A stretch of 34,042 bases of DNA from Lachnospiraceae bacterium (GTDB taxonomy: Bacteria; Bacillota; Clostridia; Lachnospirales; Lachnospiraceae), in contig JAKSRT010000016.1 of assembly GCA_024403485.1 (NCBI GenBank), forward strand, positions 1 through 34,042, read 5' to 3'. The position numbers and the translations under genes are program-made. The notes beneath the pieces are model-generated. The model saw nothing but the letters and a program-made list of their open reading frames with translations. It was not told the DNA's origin and did not search any database. The stretch's first letter is position 1, and every line of letters begins with the position of its first letter. Below, one piece after another: positions 24,793 through 33,042 of the stretch.

Positions 24793-26052
24793 ATGAACTT
24801 TAAGACACCTCCCATGGGTTGGAACAGCTGGGACTGTTACGGTGCAGCCGTTACCGAAGATGTAGTCAGAAAAAATGCAGATTATATGGCTAAATATTTG
24901 AAACCTTTCGGTTGGGAATATGTAGTTGTTGATATTCAGTGGTATGAACCCAAAGCCGTTAACAACGAATATCGTCCTTTCACTGATATGTGTATGGACG
25001 AATACGGAAGATTCCTTCCGGCACCGGAAAGATTTCCAAGTGCCGCTGACGGCAAAGGCTTTAAACCGTTAGCCGACTATGTGCATTCTCTCGGACTTAA
25101 GTTTGGTATCCATATGATGCGTGGTATTCCCCGTCAGGCTGTTCATAAGAATACTCCTGTTTTGGGAACCGATAAGACAGCAAGAGACGTGGCAAAAACA
25201 GCCAGCATCTGCGTATGGAATACGGATAATTACGGACTTGATCCGCATAAAGAAGGTGCGAGAGAGTACTATGACAGCATATTTAAATTATATGCTTCAT
25301 GGGGAGTGGATTTTATTAAATGTGATGATATCTGCAGAGAACTTCCTCACGAGGAAGAAGAGCTTGTTATGCTGAGCGAAAGTTTACATAACTCAGGAAG
25401 GAATATGACTTTATCCCTGTCTCCCGGACCTGCACTTCTTGAAAAAGCTGAACTTTATAAAGAAGTGTCAAATATGTGGCGCATAACCGATGACTTTTGG
25501 GATAAGTGGGAACTTCTTTATGCCATGTTTGAAAGAGCCGAAAAGTGGTGCACTCACACGGGAAACGGTCACTGGCCTGACTGCGATATGCTTCCGATTG
25601 GCGCACTTCGTCAGTGCTACGATGAAAATGAATGGACAAAATTCACTGAAGACGAGCAGATTACTATGATGTCGCTTTGGTGTATTATGAGAGCTCCGCT
25701 TATGATTGGTGCAGAAATGACAAAGTTTGATGATTTTTCACTTAAACTTGTTACTAACGAAGACATTCTTTCGATGCTTAAGTATGCACGCAATTCTCAT
25801 CAGGTTTGGAAAAAGAAAATTGATGGCAATGAATTTATTCTCTGGACAGCAGGCTCTGTTAACGGCGGAAACTATGTAGCCTTATTCAATACAAGTGATG
25901 TTGAAGCAATCGGAACGTTTGGAGCAGAAGATATCGAAATAGAAGCACTTAATAACGGTAAGGAGCTTTGGAGCGGTGAAAAACTTGCTGATACAGATCG
26001 GATTTGTACTAAAGTTCCTGCTCACGGTGCTAAGGTTTACTACTTTTCTTAA
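24793..26052 (+). CDS. GH27 alpha-galactosidase-like glycoside hydrolase
   Basis: 419 residues, ATG after ACAGGAGACTGGAAATT. It begins with the GH27 signature PPMGWNSWDCYG. The strand VDFIKCDDICR provides the nucleophile at Asp178 (KxD), and WRITDDFWDKW the acid/base at Asp233/Asp234. A beta-sandwich end with LFNTSDVEA and the KVYYFS terminus completes the family pattern. There is no signal peptide, so it should act on sugars taken up into the cytoplasm. GH27 also includes alpha-N-acetylgalactosaminidases and isomalto-dextranases, so the exact linkage is open. No sugar transporter is adjacent. A small hairpin terminator follows. Confidence 0.88.
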   Translation: MNFKTPPMGWNSWDCYGAAVTEDVVRKNADYMAKYLKPFGWEYVVVDIQWYEPKAVNNEYRPFTDMCMDEYGRFLPAPERFPSAADGKGFKPLADYVHSLGLKFGIHMMRGIPRQAVHKNTPVLGTDKTARDVAKTASICVWNTDNYGLDPHKEGAREYYDSIFKLYASWGVDFIKCDDICRELPHEEEELVMLSESLHNSGRNMTLSLSPGPALLEKAELYKEVSNMWRITDDFWDKWELLYAMFERAEKWCTHTGNGHWPDCDMLPIGALRQCYDENEWTKFTEDEQITMMSLWCIMRAPLMIGAEMTKFDDFSLKLVTNEDILSMLKYARNSHQVWKKKIDGNEFILWTAGSVNGGNYVALFNTSDVEAIGTFGAEDIEIEALNNGKELWSGEKLADTDRICTKVPAHGAKVYYFS

Positions 26053-26054
26053 TA

Positions 26055-26083
26055 CGGTTTAAGGATATGATAAACCGGTTTTA
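26055..26083 (+). terminator. Possible terminator after the GH27 gene
   Basis: CGGTTTA/TAAACCG (7 bp) with a 9-base loop, followed by GTTTTAT. It begins 3 bases after the stop codon. The T-run is short, so it may leak into the EAL gene. Confidence 0.6.
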
Positions 26084-26121
26084 TATAATCGGTGAAGCAA
26101 TATCTGTATGAGAGGATATAT

Positions 26122-28224
26122 ATGGATCAGACAAAGAAACACAAGAAAATAAAAAAAGTCAAAATATGGCCTTCGGTTTTAGGGTTATGTTTAACCTGCT
26201 TTATAATGCCGATTTTATTTGTTATGGTTCTTTCTTTTTACCTTTCGGGTATAACCGGATCACGGTTTGTTGATGGCATTCACAGTGCACAAAGGGCAAT
26301 TGCGGAGTTTGAACTGGTGACTAAGGAAACTCCCGAAAACGAAGAGGCGGTATTTAATTATATTTCCGTCCTGGTGCCCAGTCTTGAAGGAATGTACATT
26401 CTTGATGAAACCGGGAACATTTCGGAGTCTTTTGGCACAAAGGACGTGGAGCTTTCAAGTCTTAAACCTGTAAGCAGAAGAGATGCGTTTTCTGATATTT
26501 CAACCACCGGTTTAGTTGTATATGTTGATCAGTCGATTGCTGATTATATCACAGTTGACGGTGATTCATTTACAATAAACAGTAACCTTATGTCGGAATT
26601 GCTTGGCCAGATTTTTTCCAACGAGAAGTTTATAAACAATATCGGAGATCAGGATTTGTTTTCTGCAGAAGCTTATGGCATAGATTTCTGGTTCTTAAAG
26701 GGTGAAGCTTCGAACGGGTTGTTGGCTAAATACAGATTTTCCTTCTCATATCTGGATTATTTCTATATCATGGGAATATTTATTGTTTCGGGCATTTTCT
26801 TTGTGGCACTTATGTGGTTTTTTGTGTCAACAATCATTCGAAAGATATATTACAAATCGAGAATGTATTCGATTCTATACCGTGATAATGAGACTAACGG
26901 AAAAAACACTCTGTTTTTCCACAGAAAAGCCTGGGAACTGATGAAGGGAAGCGGAAAAAAGAGACAGTATGCTGCGGTTAACATAAGATGCGAAAAATTC
27001 AGATCCCTTCGTTCCTGTTACGGCGTTTTATGGGCGGGACAGCTTTCAACGGCAATATACGACAGTCTTAGAAAAAGCATAACCTCCAAAGAGGTTGTGT
27101 GTTATATGGGGGACGGAGATTTTGGCCTTTATTTAGCTTATAAAGATGTACCGTCTCTTAATTTAAGAATAAAGAAAATAATGGACAGCCTTTCGATGGT
27201 AACTCCGGGGCAGAAATTATATTACTCTGCCGGTGTATGCGCTTCGCCGGGGCCTAAGAGTGATACCGAAGCTACATTAAACAATGCAGCCAATGCAAGA
27301 AGTACAATTACTGATGCCACCGCGGGCGAAATTAAGTGGTTTTCGCAAAAACTTCACGATGAGCAGGTTTGGGAGCGTACTGTAGAAGCGCAGATGCAGG
27401 GTGCTATGGAGCGCAGGGAATTTGAAATGTATCTTCAGCCTAAGTATACCGCCAACGGCGAGGAACTTGGCGGTGCCGAAGCTCTGGTTAGATGGATTCA
27501 CCCCACTGAAGGCTTTATTCCCCCTGGAAGATTTATACCGATTTTTGAAAAGAACGGTTTCATTACCGCTCTTGATGATTATATGATTTCTGAAGTTGCA
27601 AGGGTTCAGGCAAAATGGCTGTCTGAAGGCAGAAAACTTGTGCCTATTTCCGTAAATGTATCCAGAGCACATTTTATGAATGAAAAGCTTGCGGAGCATA
27701 TTCGCGATATAGTAGACAGTTATGGAGTTCCGCATGAATATGTTGAACTGGAACTTACTGAAAGTGCTTTCTTTGATGATAAGCAGACACTTATAGAGAC
27801 TGTCAAGAAAATGCAGGCCTTTGGGTTCCCTGTTTCAATGGATGACTTTGGTGCAGGTTATTCTTCTCTTAATTCACTTAAGGAGTTACCGCTTGATGTG
27901 ATTAAACTCGATGCGGATTTCTTCAGAGGTGAAGAATCCGGAGGAAGAGGTAAGGTTATCGTAAGCGAAACAATAGATCTTGCCAAGCAGCTTGGAATGC
28001 ACATTGTAGCCGAAGGTATTGAAACTCGGGAACAGGTTGATTTCTTAAAGGACCAGCAGTGTGATCTTATTCAGGGTTATTTCTTTGCCAAGCCCATGCC
28101 TGTAAGTGAATTCGAACAGAGGGCTTACGCGGCCAAAAACAGCGAACCGGTAGCCGAAAACAGCGAGCCGGTGGTCGAAAACAGCGAACCGGTAGCCGAA
28201 AACAGCGAGCCGGCAAACGTATGA
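26122..28224 (+). CDS. Membrane-bound EAL-domain cyclic-di-GMP phosphodiesterase with degenerate GGDEF
   Basis: 700 residues from ATG 26122 (AGAGGATATAT upstream). The N-terminus has a basic end, TM1 (about 17-40), an extracytoplasmic sensor segment and TM2 (about 212-235). A GGDEF-like domain follows, but its signature reads MGDGDFGL, so it is probably inactive or allosteric. The EAL domain begins at about residue 430 and keeps every catalytic element: EALVRW (Glu453), SVNVSR, ELTES, MDDFGAGYSS, VIKLD, AEGIET and QGYFFAKPM. It should hydrolyse c-di-GMP in response to an outside signal. The C-terminus is a four-fold heptapeptide repeat (NSEPVAE). It converges with the next gene with a 12-base gap. 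Confidence 0.93.
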   Translation: MDQTKKHKKIKKVKIWPSVLGLCLTCFIMPILFVMVLSFYLSGITGSRFVDGIHSAQRAIAEFELVTKETPENEEAVFNYISVLVPSLEGMYILDETGNISESFGTKDVELSSLKPVSRRDAFSDISTTGLVVYVDQSIADYITVDGDSFTINSNLMSELLGQIFSNEKFINNIGDQDLFSAEAYGIDFWFLKGEASNGLLAKYRFSFSYLDYFYIMGIFIVSGIFFVALMWFFVSTIIRKIYYKSRMYSILYRDNETNGKNTLFFHRKAWELMKGSGKKRQYAAVNIRCEKFRSLRSCYGVLWAGQLSTAIYDSLRKSITSKEVVCYMGDGDFGLYLAYKDVPSLNLRIKKIMDSLSMVTPGQKLYYSAGVCASPGPKSDTEATLNNAANARSTITDATAGEIKWFSQKLHDEQVWERTVEAQMQGAMERREFEMYLQPKYTANGEELGGAEALVRWIHPTEGFIPPGRFIPIFEKNGFITALDDYMISEVARVQAKWLSEGRKLVPISVNVSRAHFMNEKLAEHIRDIVDSYGVPHEYVELELTESAFFDDKQTLIETVKKMQAFGFPVSMDDFGAGYSSLNSLKELPLDVIKLDADFFRGEESGGRGKVIVSETIDLAKQLGMHIVAEGIETREQVDFLKDQQCDLIQGYFFAKPMPVSEFEQRAYAAKNSEPVAENSEPVVENSEPVAENSEPANV

Positions 28225-28236
28225 TAACTGAACGAT

Positions 28237-28743
28237 TTATTTGAACCATTTAAGCATGGGAGCGACTTTCTCGTTGACGGTTGCCAGCATATCGGAGGCT
28301 TCCTTTATGTTTTCCATAATTTCCTGGATTTCTTCCACATCAATGGAATTTATCAATTGAGCGATACTGTCAAAATCGATGCTTTCAATTGATTTTCCGA
28401 TTTCTTCGAAATGCATGTTGTTTATTTCGTCGAAGGTGTCCATATATACGGTTATTTTGTCATAATCGATATTTGTTATGGTCTCATAGACAGGAGTTAG
28501 CCCTTTTGCAATCTGGAGTCCTTTATAGCCTACAAATCCGGCTCCGGCTACAAGAACGATTAAGAAAAATAAATTAGCGATAAGAAGAATTCGGTTTATC
28601 ATTAGTGATGACCGAATTTTTTTATACATTTTAGTATTGCTGTCAGCTGATAAATCGGGGGTGACTGGCATAAAATTATTTACGGAACCTGAAGGAATTG
28701 TATTTTCATTGTTATTGTTAGATGCGATATTGTTTGAATCCAT
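28237..28743 (-). CDS. Hypothetical single-pass membrane protein
   Basis: 168 residues, ATG at 28743 preceded by AGGAGA eleven bases upstream. Residues 1-38 are Asn/Ser-rich and probably disordered. One membrane segment (about 52-75, INRILLIANLFFLIVLVAGA) is followed by a helical, acidic domain with repeated Ile/Asp/Glu heptads (IESIDFDSIAQLINSIDVEE) that suggests a coiled coil. No family is recognised. It is transcribed towards the EAL gene and away from typA, sharing their intergenic region. Confidence 0.75.
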   Translation of the reverse strand: MDSNNIASNNNNENTIPSGSVNNFMPVTPDLSADSNTKMYKKIRSSLMINRILLIANLFFLIVLVAGAGFVGYKGLQIAKGLTPVYETITNIDYDKITVYMDTFDEINNMHFEEIGKSIESIDFDSIAQLINSIDVEEIQEIMENIKEASDMLATVNEKVAPMLKWFK

Positions 28744-28858
28744 TTTTTTTGTTTCTCCTGACTGATTATTTGTGGGTTAATACTACCTAAAGGAATTTTA
28801 TTTCGCTTTTTGTTTAAAGTCAAACGCTATTATGCCCTATTTTTGTGCATTTGTTTTA

Positions 28859-28887
28859 TTGTAGGCAAAAATTATGAGTGCTATAAT
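28859..28887 (+). promoter_or_regulatory. Predicted promoter of typA
   Basis: TTGTAG (28859-28864), 17 bases, TATAAT (28882-28887). Transcription would begin near 28894, giving a leader of about 84 nt that carries a micro-ORF and a terminator-like hairpin. Confidence 0.65.
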
Positions 28888-28911
28888 CCCTTATTGTATA
28901 AGGAAAATTGT

Positions 28912-28947
28912 ATGGAATCCCGAAAGGGATTCTTTTTTAAAGCATAA
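28912..28947 (+). CDS. Putative 11-residue leader peptide of typA
   Basis: AAGGAAAATTGT precedes an ATG that opens MESRKGFFFKA and then TAA. The peptide lies exactly over the hairpin at 28915-28938, with three Phe codons on the T-run. Ribosome position on this ORF would decide whether the hairpin forms. Too short for family evidence. Confidence 0.4.
   Translation: MESRKGFFFKA
28915..28938 (+). terminator. Terminator-like hairpin in the typA leader (possible attenuator)
   Basis: A 7-bp perfect stem GAATCCC/GGGATTC with a GAAA tetraloop, then six T. It lies 28 bases after the -10 box and 40 bases before typA, so it would terminate typA transcripts unless relieved. It may alternatively be a terminator of nothing else nearby, as no + strand gene ends here. 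Confidence 0.7.
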
Positions 28948-28977
28948 GTCATAGACGGCAAAAAGCGAGGTTTTTTT

Positions 28978-30807
28978 ATGACAAAATCAAGAGACGACAT
29001 CAGAAACGTTGCAATTATTGCTCACGTTGACCACGGAAAAACGACATTGGTTGATGAGCTTTTAAAGCAAAGCGGTGTATTTCGTGAAAATCAGGAAGTA
29101 GCAGAACGAGTAATGGATTCCAACGATATTGAAAGGGAACGTGGTATTACCATTCTCTCAAAAAATACAGCGGTTACTTATAAAGATACCAAAATTAATA
29201 TTATTGATACTCCCGGTCACGCAGACTTTGGCGGAGAAGTAGAACGTGTACTTAAGATGGTAAACGGTGTTATTTTGGTGGTAGACGCGTTTGAAGGTCC
29301 CATGCCACAGACTAAGTTCGTGCTCAGAAAGGCCATGGAACTAAAACTTCCGGTTATTGTTTGCGTTAATAAAATTGACCGTCCTGAGGCCCGTCCTCAG
29401 GAAGTAATCGATGAAGTATTGGAACTTCTGCTTGAACTTGATGCAACAGATGTACAGCTTGACTGTCCTTTTGTTTTTGCTTCGGCAAAGGCAGGAACAG
29501 CATCTCTTGATCCGGAAGTTCAGGGTGTTAATATGGCTCCGCTGTTTGATACTATTATTGATTATATTCCTGCACCTACAGGAGACAGCGAAGCCGGCAC
29601 ACAGCTACTTATTTCCACCATCGACTATAACGAGTATGTAGGCCGCATCGGAGTCGGTAAGGTTGATAACGGAACAATAAGTGTTAACCAGGAAGTTATA
29701 ATTGTTAACCATCATGAACCCGATAAGCAGAAAAAGGTTAAGGTTTCAAAACTTTACGAGTTTGACGGTCTTAACAAGGTAGAAGTAAAGTCTGCTGATA
29801 TCGGTGCTATTGTTGCAATTTCGGGTATTGCGGATATTCATATCGGAGATACACTTTGTTCCGTGGACGATCCTAAACCCATTCCCTTCCAGAAAATTTC
29901 GGAGCCTACAATTGCAATGCATTTCGTGGTCAATGATTCTCCGCTTGCGGGTCAGGAAGGAAAATTTGTAACTTCAAGACATTTGCGTGAAAGACTATTT
30001 AGGGAACTTAATACCGACGTTTCTTTAAGAGTAGAAGAAACTGATTCAACCGACTCTTTTAAGGTTTCCGGACGTGGCGAACTTCATCTTTCTGTATTAA
30101 TCGAAAATATGAGAAGAGAAGGCTTTGAATTTGCCGTAAGTAAGGCTGAAGTTTTATATAAAAAGGATGAAAACGGCAAAAAGCTTGAGCCTATGGAGCT
30201 TGCTTATATTGATGTTCCTGAAGAATATTCAGGTACGGTTATTGAAAAGCTTTCAATACGTAAGGGCGAGCTTAAAGAAATGGGACAGGGAAACGGCGGA
30301 TATACAAGACTTGTATTCTCTATTCCTTCCCGTGGACTTATCGGATATCGAGGCGAGTTTATGACCGATACCAAAGGTAACGGTATCATGAATACTATTT
30401 TTGACGGTTATGGCCCTTACAAGGGAGACATTGCATACAGAAGCCAGGGCTCACTTATCGCATTCGAAAGCGGTGAAACCGTAACATACGGTCTTTTCAA
30501 TGCACAGGAGAGAGGTATTCTCTTTATCGGTCCCGGTGAAAAGGTTTATTCCGGTATGGTTATTGGACAGACCGGTAAGGCTGAAGATATTGAAGTTAAT
30601 GTGTGCAAAAGAAAACAGCTTACCAACACCCGTTCTTCAGCTGCAGATGAGGCGTTGAGACTTGTACCTCCCAAGATTTTAAGTCTTGAACAGGCGCTTG
30701 ACTTTATCGATACCGATGAACTTCTTGAAGTTACCCCCAAAACACTTCGTATCAGAAAGAAGATTTTGGACCCTACGCTGAGAAAGCGTGCAAGCTTTAA
30801 GAAATAA
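28978..30807 (+). CDS. typA: Ribosome-associated GTPase TypA/BipA
   Basis: 609 residues, the family's usual size. The G domain has AHVDHGKTTLVDELL (G1), RGITI (G2), DTPGHADFGGEVER (G3) and NKIDRPEARP (G4). Domain II, an EF-G-like domain III and the TypA-specific C-terminal domain follow (FIGPGEKVYSGMVIG and NVCKRKQLTNTRSS). TypA binds ribosomes and supports large-subunit assembly and growth under stress or cold. It is monocistronic: its own promoter lies upstream and a lysine riboswitch with a separate promoter lies downstream. The start is ATG after AGCGAGG. Confidence 0.97.
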   Translation: MTKSRDDIRNVAIIAHVDHGKTTLVDELLKQSGVFRENQEVAERVMDSNDIERERGITILSKNTAVTYKDTKINIIDTPGHADFGGEVERVLKMVNGVILVVDAFEGPMPQTKFVLRKAMELKLPVIVCVNKIDRPEARPQEVIDEVLELLLELDATDVQLDCPFVFASAKAGTASLDPEVQGVNMAPLFDTIIDYIPAPTGDSEAGTQLLISTIDYNEYVGRIGVGKVDNGTISVNQEVIIVNHHEPDKQKKVKVSKLYEFDGLNKVEVKSADIGAIVAISGIADIHIGDTLCSVDDPKPIPFQKISEPTIAMHFVVNDSPLAGQEGKFVTSRHLRERLFRELNTDVSLRVEETDSTDSFKVSGRGELHLSVLIENMRREGFEFAVSKAEVLYKKDENGKKLEPMELAYIDVPEEYSGTVIEKLSIRKGELKEMGQGNGGYTRLVFSIPSRGLIGYRGEFMTDTKGNGIMNTIFDGYGPYKGDIAYRSQGSLIAFESGETVTYGLFNAQERGILFIGPGEKVYSGMVIGQTGKAEDIEVNVCKRKQLTNTRSSAADEALRLVPPKILSLEQALDFIDTDELLEVTPKTLRIRKKILDPTLRKRASFKK

Positions 30808-30844
30808 GGTTTTTAACTAAATTTTGATATGGTATACAATCCTA

Positions 30845-30873
30845 TTGACAGTAGTCAAATAGGGTGCTAATAT
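30845..30873 (+). promoter_or_regulatory. Predicted promoter of the lysine-riboswitch/dapAB operon
   Basis: Consensus TTGACA (30845-30850), 17 bases, TAATAT (30868-30873), with transcription expected near 30880, just before the riboswitch. Confidence 0.75.
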
Positions 30874-30892
30874 AGCACACAAGTAAATACTG

Positions 30893-31075
30893 ACACGGTA
30901 GAGGTCGCGTTGATCATTAGTAATCAGTCGGATGTGACGGACACAGATGATGACTGATAAAAGGGTGATACGCCGAAGGAACACTTTCGCCGGAAGGTGG
31001 GTCCTGGGAATACATTGAAGAAATGTATAACTGTCATTTGTTTAGGCAAATGGGGAGCTATCATATTTTGAAGAT
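30893..31075 (+). ncRNA. Lysine riboswitch (L-box)
   Basis: The conserved L-box blocks occur in order: GGTAGAGGTCGCG (30898-30910), AAGGGTGATACGCCGAAGG (about 30960-30979), a GCCGG...GGTGGGTCCTGGG segment (about 30992-31009), and GGGGAGCTATCAT (about 31052-31064), which pairs back to the first block. A terminator hairpin follows at 31079. It senses lysine and shuts off dapA-dapB, which make the diaminopimelate precursor. Its position right before dapA fits. Confidence 0.95.
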
Positions 31076-31078
31076 AGG

Positions 31079-31112
31079 ACTGACCGTATTTCGTTATATG
31101 GTCAGTTTTTTT
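31079..31112 (+). terminator. Riboswitch expression-platform terminator
   Basis: ACTGACC/GGTCAGT arms with an imperfect inner pairing GTAT/ATAT and a seven-T run. It sits 110 bases before dapA and would end transcription when lysine is bound. Confidence 0.9.
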
Positions 31113-31222
31113 GTGTAATTAGGATATTTCTTTTCGTATTACATAAAAAACAGGCACTTTCTTATGATCCGTGCAGAATATCATGTTTGGGCAAGGCCCG
31201 TTATCAGAAAGGAGCATTTAAT

Positions 31223-32158
31223 ATGCGTACACCTATTTTTACAGGAGCTGCAGTAGCTTTAGTAACACCTATGAAAGCTAACGGCGAAGTTAACTACGAA
31301 AAACTCGACGAACTTATTGAATTCCAGATTGCAGGCGGTACAGATTCAATCGTTGCCTGCGGTACAACCGGTGAAGCTTCAACTCTTTCTCACGAAGAAC
31401 ACCTTACAGTAATTAAGCACACAGTGGAAAAGGTAGCAGGCAGAGTTCCCGTTATTGCAGGAACAGGTTCAAACAGCACAGAAACTGCTATTTATCTTTC
31501 TGTTGAAGCTGAAAAAGCAGGAGCAGATGCTCTTTTACTTGTTACGCCTTACTATAATAAGGCTACTCAGAAAGGCCTTATCGAGCATTTTGTTAAGACA
31601 GCACAGGCAGTAAAGATTCCTGTTATCCTTTACAATGTGCCCGGTCGTACCGGCTGCAATATTCAGCCTCAGACAGTTAAGGAAATTGCAAGACGTGCAA
31701 GCAATGTTGTAGCGATTAAAGAAGCAAGCGGTGATATTTCTCAGGTTGCCGCACTTGCATCCATTATGGACGATGATTTTGCAATTTATTCAGGTAATGA
31801 CGATCAGATTGTTCCTATTCTTTCTCTTGGCGGTCTTGGTGTTATTTCCGTTCTTTCAAACGTTGCACCTAAAGAGACTCATGATATTGTAGATTTATAT
31901 TTAAAGGGTGATGTTAAAGCCAGCTGCAAGCTTCAGCTCGAGGCAATTGATCTTATTAAGAGCCTGTTCTGCGAAGTTAATCCTATTCCTGTAAAGACTG
32001 CTTTAAATCTTATGGGTATGAATGCAGGTCCTTTAAGACTTCCTCTTACGGAGATGGAAGGTTCAAACGCAGACAGACTTAAGGCATCCCTAGAAAAATA
32101 CGGAATTGACTGCTCAAAAAATCAGGTTATTAAATTTAATGATTTAAGCAGAGACTAG
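31223..32158 (+). CDS. dapA: 4-hydroxy-tetrahydrodipicolinate synthase
   Basis: 311 residues from ATG 31223, chosen for AAAGGAG eight bases upstream; the frame is open further back without a ribosome site. The enzyme condenses pyruvate and aspartate semialdehyde in lysine/diaminopimelate synthesis. All active-site residues are visible: the Schiff-base Lys166 in VVAIKEASGD, Tyr137 and Arg142 in LYNVPGRTG, Thr48-Thr49 in CGTTGEASTLS and Tyr111 in TPYYNK. It is slightly longer than usual at the C-terminus (ending FNDLSRD). Controlled by the upstream lysine riboswitch; dapB follows after 62 bases. Confidence 0.97.
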   Translation: MRTPIFTGAAVALVTPMKANGEVNYEKLDELIEFQIAGGTDSIVACGTTGEASTLSHEEHLTVIKHTVEKVAGRVPVIAGTGSNSTETAIYLSVEAEKAGADALLLVTPYYNKATQKGLIEHFVKTAQAVKIPVILYNVPGRTGCNIQPQTVKEIARRASNVVAIKEASGDISQVAALASIMDDDFAIYSGNDDQIVPILSLGGLGVISVLSNVAPKETHDIVDLYLKGDVKASCKLQLEAIDLIKSLFCEVNPIPVKTALNLMGMNAGPLRLPLTEMEGSNADRLKASLEKYGIDCSKNQVIKFNDLSRD

Positions 32159-32220
32159 GAAAAAAGTCTTGTGGTTTTCAATTTGTTGATGTGAAATTCG
32201 CAGAAAATGAGGATGTTAAG

Positions 32221-32976
32221 ATGACAAAGATTATAATGCATGGTTGTAACGGAAAAATGGGTCAGGTTATTACCGGAATATGTAACAGTGATCCCAATGC
32301 GGAAATTGTAGCCGGAATTGATATTGCGGATAATATTTCCACAAACGGTTATCCCGTATTTACCAATATAGATGATTGTAATGTTGATGCGGATGTGGTA
32401 ATTGATTTCTCAAGTGCAAAGGCAGTGGATAAGCTTCTTGATTTTTGTGAAAAGAAACAGCTTCCTTTGGTTCTTTGCTCAACCGGTCTTTCCGAGGAGC
32501 AGATAGCCAGAGTAAATGAGCATTCAAAGAAAGTGGCAGTACTTAGAAGCGCCAACATGTCCCTTGGAGTAAACACTCTTTTGAAAGTGCTTAAGGATGT
32601 GGCGAAAGTTCTTGTACCCGCAGGTTTTGATGTGGAAATCGTAGAAAAGCATCATAATCAGAAATTGGATGCACCCAGCGGAACCGCACTTGCATTGGCT
32701 GATTCCATTAATGAAGAATTTAACAACGAATTTGAATATGTTTATGACAGATCTCAGGTAAGACAGAAGAGAGGTGCAAAAGAAATGGGTATCTCAGCTG
32801 TCAGAGGCGGAAACATTGTCGGTGATCATGAAGTTCTTTTCTGCGGCACCGATGAAGTAATAACAATTCAGCATACCGCATATTCAAAAGCAATTTTTGC
32901 TAAAGGAGCGGTTGAAGCAGCAAAGTTCCTTAAGGGAAAAGAAGCCGGTCTCTATGATATGAGTCAGGTGGTATAA
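32221..32976 (+). CDS. dapB: 4-hydroxy-tetrahydrodipicolinate reductase
   Basis: 251 residues from ATG 32221 (TGAGGATGTTAAG upstream), giving the standard start MTKIIMHGCNGKMGQ with the NAD(P)-binding glycine motif. The signature EKHHNQKLDAPSGTA (142-156) carries His144, the catalytic His145, Lys148 and the substrate-binding Ser-Gly-Thr. It reduces the DapA product in the cytoplasm. Second gene of the riboswitch-controlled operon; a strong hairpin follows, then array 2. Confidence 0.97.
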   Translation: MTKIIMHGCNGKMGQVITGICNSDPNAEIVAGIDIADNISTNGYPVFTNIDDCNVDADVVIDFSSAKAVDKLLDFCEKKQLPLVLCSTGLSEEQIARVNEHSKKVAVLRSANMSLGVNTLLKVLKDVAKVLVPAGFDVEIVEKHHNQKLDAPSGTALALADSINEEFNNEFEYVYDRSQVRQKRGAKEMGISAVRGGNIVGDHEVLFCGTDEVITIQHTAYSKAIFAKGAVEAAKFLKGKEAGLYDMSQVV

Positions 32977-33007
32977 ACACAGAGAAGTTAATATTTGTAA
33001 GCATAAT

Positions 33008-33041
33008 AAAGCCCTCTTTACCGCTTGGTAATGAGGGCTTT
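33008..33041 (+). terminator. Hairpin terminator after dapB
   Basis: AAAGCCCTC/GAGGGCTTT plus an inner TTACC/GGTAA stem around a GCTT loop, with one T-T mismatch between them. The stem is strong but only three T follow directly. It abuts the truncated first unit of array 2. Confidence 0.8.
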
Positions 33042-33042
33042 C

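Noticed and set aside
28776-28796. Isolated palindrome arm (CTACCTAAAGGAA) upstream of typA
   Set aside because: It resembles the end of array 1, but there is no matching TTTAGGTAAT left arm 31 bases before it; about ten matching bases can occur by chance.
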